Assembly: GCA_030549175.1 (NCBI GenBank) | Contig: JAUKUA010000003.1 | Coordinates: 5,208,001-5,272,000 of the forward strand | Reading direction: 5' to 3' | DNA length: 64,000 bases | Source: Lasiosphaeris hirsuta | Taxonomy: Eukaryota > Ascomycota > Sordariomycetes > Sordariales > Lasiosphaeriaceae | The notes under the pieces: model-generated | Seen by the model: only the letters and a program-made list of their open reading frames with translations | What the model was told of the DNA's origin: nothing | Databases searched by the model: none | Made by a program: the position numbers and the translations under genes | Shown: positions 59,776-64,000 of the stretch, in pieces | Numbering within the stretch: the first letter of the stretch is position 1 | Layout of the letters: each line of letters opens with the position of its first letter

Positions 59776-60968
59776 TCACTTCACAAATGACATAACAGCG
59801 TAGCGGAAGCTGCCATCCGCGTAGCCTCTCCTCATCGCTCGGAAGGCCTGCAAGAAAGCAATGCCGTCCCTGCCTTGGCTGAAGGCAAAGGCCCAGAGAG
59901 AAGGATTCTGTACAAGCGACCACGATATGTCCCTAGACGGCGTTAGTGAGTCCAAGTTATTGCCAGAGGCTCTTGAGCACGACTAACCATGTTTTGCTAA
60001 CATCTTGGCTGATGTCCTTCGGGCCTCCGAAAGTCTTGAGTCCAGCGGCCGTGGCCAACTGGACATACTCTTGCTGTGTGCAGAGCGGTGGCAACAGCAT
60101 ACCATCTGTTGGATCCGTGTCAGTATCACATCCTCGTCTCGGCAATGCCAAATTCGTACCTTCGATTGGTTTGATATCACTGTCGAACTCCTGCTGCCCC
60201 AAACCCTCCGCCTTGAACCAATCCGCCAACACCAACTTCCCACCCTCCCTGAGCAACCGATGCGCATTCTGGAAGAACAGCGCCTTGTTTGGGAAGTGAC
60301 TCAAGGCCTCACTGATCCACACGACATCAAACGAGCCTGCCTCGGCGGCAAAGAACTCGCCCATCCGCTCAGCATCCAACTCAACAAACCGAACCTTACC
60401 CTTGCCAAGCTGCAAGAAGCCGTCCGCATCTGCCTCGACGGCCGAAGGCTGCTCCGATGCAGCTTTGCCCGACTCGGCCTTGGTCAGACGCGTGGCGATT
60501 TGCACCTGCTTGCCCGAGATGGTGATGCCGGTGACGTCGCAGCCCAGCTGCGAGGCGAGGAAGCGCGAGGTGCCGCCGACGCCGCAGCCCACGTCGAGGA
60601 CACGGCCGCCGCCGACGCCCGAGACCTCAAGGAGGAGGCGGATCAAGCTGAGCTGGGCGAATTCCTTGGTGTCGTTTGCCTTGGACTCGGCGGTTGGCCA
60701 GTAGCCGTGATGAATATGCTCGCCCCTTTTGATGAGTTAGCATGCATGCGTTTTTGTTGGGAGCTTTCATCACAAGCGAGGCATGGCTTATGACATACCA
60801 CAAATTCAGGTAGTAGTCACTGGCGAGATCATAGTGCAACTTAATGCGGTCCTTGAGGGCCTGCATCGTCGTGTGCGCGAGTCCAATCGGCGTGTCATAC
60901 TGCTTGCTGAGGTCGGTGGTCTCATCGCCTGCCGCGATTGGGGGTGCTGCACTTGCCGCGGACGCCAT
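59776..60968 (-). CDS. SAM-dependent methyltransferase (class I)
   Basis: Four exons, 60968-60799, 60725-60160, 60105-59988 and 59932-59776, join in phase to 336 residues. Introns 2, 3 and the last carry ACTGAC or ACTAAC branch sites. The start is the ATG at 60968 (MASAASAAPP). An N-terminal YDxxxxHYHxGYW-type segment (LHYDLASDYYLNLW, GEHIHHGYW) precedes SAM motif I, VLDVGCGVGG, at 99-108. The acidic motif II region is FVELDAERM, and a VWISEALSHFPNK segment follows. The pattern HHGYW plus DVGCGVGG..R resembles plant gamma-tocopherol methyltransferase and sterol/phosphobase methyltransferases. The substrate is unknown. It is likely cytosolic as no signal peptide is seen. No other biosynthetic gene is adjacent. 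Confidence 0.88.
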
Positions 60969-61616
60969 GCTAGTGTTTCTGCTGAATTAGCGAGTGACCC
61001 TGGATCGCGGCGATTGGTGATAGGGTGTTGGAGTCGTGGGCGGAAGGCGAAGCTGGGACGGTGTCTCGTCTGTCTCGAACAACGCCAGACAAAAATCGCA
61101 CTTTTTGAATCGATCCACCAGTTCGGTTCCAACTAATGTTCATCTCAAGCCGTCATGACTTCAAAGTTCACTCACCGTCAGGACGTCTCCACCGCCAAAA
61201 AGATGCATGCTTGTGCCATAGGAAGTGGAGCTATGCAGGCCTGCTATTGGCTTGTCATTGGCTCTGCTCTTGGATCCCAGCAGCACACGGAACTCACCAC
61301 TGCCAGTTTGCTGCGCCAGTTTCCGCGGGCTGCTGTCGTGTCATCTGGCAGGTGCTAGTCACTGCGCCTGAAGAAGGGTGGATGGAGGGGGTTGATATGA
61401 GCGATGCTTTCTCTCCGGTTGTCAGTTTCAAAATACCAATCGGACGCCATGACCAGGTCGGGCGACTTGAAGCTTTGGGACGAAATAAGTGCCTCACTGA
61501 GCGCAGTTGATGCCTGAAAGAGCACTTCCCGTTTCATAGCCACTTGCCCCTATGCCAGTGTTTTGCGGTAATGAGCCTGGTATAAAAATGGGGAGAGCGG
61601 CAAAAAATAATGCTTC
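60969..61616. other. Upstream region of the methyltransferase
   Basis: Promoter and leader of the methyltransferase; right end is the 3' flank of tRNA-Leu, with an A-rich stretch at 61601-61610 (T-rich on the minus strand) that could be its Pol III terminator. No gene seen. Confidence 0.5.
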
Positions 61617-61729
61617 TGACAACTGTGAGATTCGAACTCACGCCCCTTTCGAGAACGCAATGCACGCTCTGTATCAGAGCGAAGGATGAGTCCTTGAGTG
61701 CGTCGCCTTAACCACTCGGCCAAGTTGCC
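61617..61729 (-). tRNA. tRNA-Leu(CAA) with intron
   Basis: Read on the minus strand from 61729. The acceptor GGCAACT pairs with AGTTGTC (one G-U), discriminator A. The D arm is GCC/GGC with GAGTGGTTAA. The anticodon stem ACGCA pairs with TGCGT, with loop CTCAAGT, anticodon CAA. A 13-nt variable arm marks a class II tRNA, and the T arm is GTGAG/CTCAC with TTCGAAT. The 5' half is 61729-61693 and the 3' half 61660-61617; a 32-nt intron (61692-61661) follows base 37. Confidence 0.93.
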
Positions 61730-62415
61730 CAATTGAATTGAGAGATTGCCACAGAGGTTCGCCCCAAGGAGCCAAGCGGGTGGAAACGGTGAATGGCTAT
61801 GGAGACCAACCCCTGACCGACACTTACCTAATCAAGCAAAATTCGGGATGTTGGAGCCATTCCACGTCAGATGTCAGCCAGACGTGAACGACGGATTATC
61901 CTGGAGAGACAGGTGCGCACTCGACTCCATGTAGAGTGGATAACGGATGGACCAGGCTCTCCGCTTGTAGCAGATCGCCAGGTGCTTTCTGGGGTAAGTA
62001 CCTGGTGGCATATCTCCCGCAAGTCCGAATTGAGCAAACAAGCCCTAACAACGGCAACGTCCATTCGGCTGGTTTGTACGGCACGCAAATCTGAGAATCT
62101 GGCAGAGAGAATTTTTGTACAATTGCCCTAGTAAAGCATGCTGGACGGCAATGGAAGTAACACCAGGCACCGGCCCCCGCCTTGCACCTGCATGGGATAT
62201 CTTCGTCCACCTCGCCCGCCACGATGCTGCTGAGTCTCCGTGTCCATGCTTTCAACTCAACTGCCGTGGCCCCGTTTTGGTTTTGTACTGGCTGCAAACC
62301 TCAAGCATCCGTCCGCCAGAAGGCGGCCCTTGTACTCGCTGATTCCGCAACCACCCTCCACCCTGCTAGTGATGCTGCTCTTGATGCTGCTACACGGCCC
62401 CCGAACCTGACCGCC
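61730..62415. other. Gap between tRNA-Leu and Sec61 gamma
   Basis: 3' flank of Sec61 gamma and 5' flank of the tRNA. Only short frames without domains are seen. Confidence 0.5.
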
Positions 62416-62763
62416 CTATGCGCCACCGACAAGCACGTTGTTCAACGGGATATGGATGAGCTTTACGACATAGCCAACGGCGCCCATGACTAGCAAAAGG
62501 GTTAGTCAATTGCCTCTGGAAAGCTGATGCGCGTTGCACGGAGAGGAAACATACTTAAGAAGCCAACACCCACGGCCTGCGAGATCTTGATGAATTCTCG
62601 ACGATCGGCTACAAAGACCATCATGTCAATACACGTGATACCCAGTCGAGGTTTCTGCTCAGTGAAAGGGGTGCATACGCTTCTGCGACTTGTTGATGAA
62701 CTGAATACCGTCCCTGAGGAACTCGCGCGGCACGTCGAGGATCTCTTGCACTTGATCGGCCAT
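62416..62763 (-). CDS. SSS1: Sec61 gamma subunit (Sss1), ER translocon
   Basis: Three exons, 62763-62679, 62608-62555 and 62489-62416, give exactly 70 residues. The protein is the tail-anchored gamma subunit of the ER Sec61 channel. An amphipathic cytosolic helix (about 1-35: DVPREFLRDGIQFINKSQKP) is followed by RREFIKISQAVGVGF and one membrane helix (about 43-62, FLIMGAVGYVVKLIHIP). The end, NNVLVGGA, is typical. Donors are GTATGC and GTATGT; the last intron carries CTAAC before TAG. Length and sequence fit the family closely. Only exon 1 stands out as an ORF, so the gene is easily missed. Confidence 0.96.
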
Positions 62764-64000
62764 TGTGATGTGTGTGGATGTGGGCGACGAATAAATCGGC
62801 TGTGGTGAATGGATGAGTAGAGAGAGTCTAGATTCGCGGTAGAGAACGATGCCGTGGCAGTTGTGGTGATGGTCGGGTTTGGTCGCGCGATGTGGTAAAT
62901 TAGGTAGAGAAATAGTTGTCACAACGGAAGCTGGGACCTCTTACCAAATGCCACCTCGCCTCAAAATTCAGCGCTGCGGCGCGCCTGGGCCCGTGCCCCA
63001 GCTTTAGGGGGCTATTCCAGCTGTGGGCGGAATGGGAGCCAGGCGGCGAATCTTCGGTTACCTGTCTTGGCAAGACTCCGCCTGGTCTTGCCAGCTGGTA
63101 AAGGACTTTCAAGAGCAAATGAGATCCTATGACCATGCTGAAATATTGTTTTAGGAGAAAACAGCAACGATCGGGATCAATCAGGGCGCTGCTGTTTCTA
63201 CCTAATTCCCTTCACCAAGTACTCGTTGCAAAACCATGCGAGCCTCACACGAAATGATACAAACCCTGGGCAGTGCCACGCATCGCCAATTTTCGTGATC
63301 GTTACCCTCCCTTGTACACCAGGGACGCGAGATGAATAACCGCACTTCGGATCGCACCACAGGTCCCCCTGCAATGTCTCGGTAGCGACATGTCGGGTCT
63401 TCTGTCCGACACCACTACTTCACTACTCGTCTTTCACTTCGCAACAGCTACTCCAGTGACTCCGATTTCGTCGAGCACCTAGAACATGCCTTACACCCAC
63501 AGCTTTCCCTATCTCGGAGTGCCAAATGACCGCCTCCGGTTCGGATGGTTAGCCATTAGGTTGGCAAGATATCACTGTGGTGAGACATGCAGTGACTGAA
63601 GCCATCGCGACTGGATATCAGCACCACAAACATCATGCCGAATTCGATTGCATGTGCGGTCTAGTCTTCCCATGGCGAAGATCGTTGCATCATGATGCAG
63701 CTACGGGCCGGGCTCCATCAACCTTGATGGTGGCTCGGGTCGTTTTGCGCTACACATATCATTGGTTACGTATCAGCTTTACCGCCTTTCATCTTGTGGG
63801 GTTGTCGACAACAACCTTGACCAGTGTCGTTCTGGGAAAGCTCGTTGGCAGGCCGCTCAGGCACGTCATTCATGTGGCTGCCGCCTCATGACTGGTAGAT
63901 CGGGACCTGACCTCGAATTCGCAAACCCGATATTCTGGGGAGTTCCTACCGCAAAGGAATGATGGAACGATGTAGAAAGTTCAAGGGAGGCGACATTATA
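62764..64000. other. Right flank without a supportable gene
   Basis: The first ~150 bases are the Sec61 gamma promoter and leader. A plus frame at 63577-63891 begins only with GTG and has no domain. No gene is seen reaching the right edge. Confidence 0.5.

Noticed and set aside
1..64000. Secondary-metabolite cluster, CRISPR array, rRNA gene or intact transposon
   Set aside because: No PKS, NRPS, terpene cyclase, repeat-spacer array, rRNA segment, transposase or reverse transcriptase could be read on either strand.

Overview
The window is nuclear DNA of a filamentous ascomycete, most likely a Sordariomycete. The evidence is moderately GC-rich coding sequence, short introns of about 50-120 nt with GT...CTGAC/CTAAC...AG signals, pyrimidine-rich 5' leaders, tRNA genes with introns, and families typical of Pezizomycotina (DUF3405, But2-type secreted protein, Uds1 septation protein, neutral trehalase). 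No bacterial feature, CRISPR array or rRNA gene is seen. Neither window edge visibly cuts a gene. Many genes are spliced, so I rebuilt exons by hand from frame continuity and splice signals. Several reconstructions check themselves: M1 peptidase HExxH-X18-E spacing, a 70-residue Sec61 gamma, and a 69-residue cysteine-rich protein whose three exons all join in phase.

Layout. 0-14 kb: an F-box/cysteine-rich protein (+), mitochondrial ribosomal protein mL58 (-), a Ser-rich protein with an RRLSF phosphosite-like motif (+), and a POT/PTR2 peptide transporter (+). 15-26 kb: a DUF3405 type II membrane protein (+), then neutral trehalase (+) converging on amidophosphoribosyltransferase ADE4 (-), with a three-exon small secreted cysteine-rich protein (-) upstream of ADE4. 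27-31 kb: a lineage-type protein of unknown function (+), an F-box pseudogene (+) with a frameshift and a nonsense codon, a 9-bp tandem repeat, and tRNA-Arg(CCG). 31.8-40.8 kb: a kinesin-3 (UNC-104/KIF1 type, -) and an M1 aminopeptidase/LTA4-hydrolase homologue (-). 41-52 kb: about 11 kb without a gene I can defend, with only a possible decayed gene at its left end. 52-64 kb: a Uds1-domain septation protein (+), a secreted But2-type protein (-), a SAM methyltransferase (-), tRNA-Leu(CAA), and Sec61 gamma/Sss1 (-).

The genes do not form an operon or a recognisable biosynthetic cluster. It is a mixed stretch of housekeeping genes (translation, secretion, purine synthesis, trehalose turnover, endosome transport) with small accessory islands of secreted or decayed genes. 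The most novel item is the small secreted cysteine-rich protein at 25.9-26.2 kb, whose exons are too short to appear as a long ORF. I found no convincing multi-gene undescribed system.
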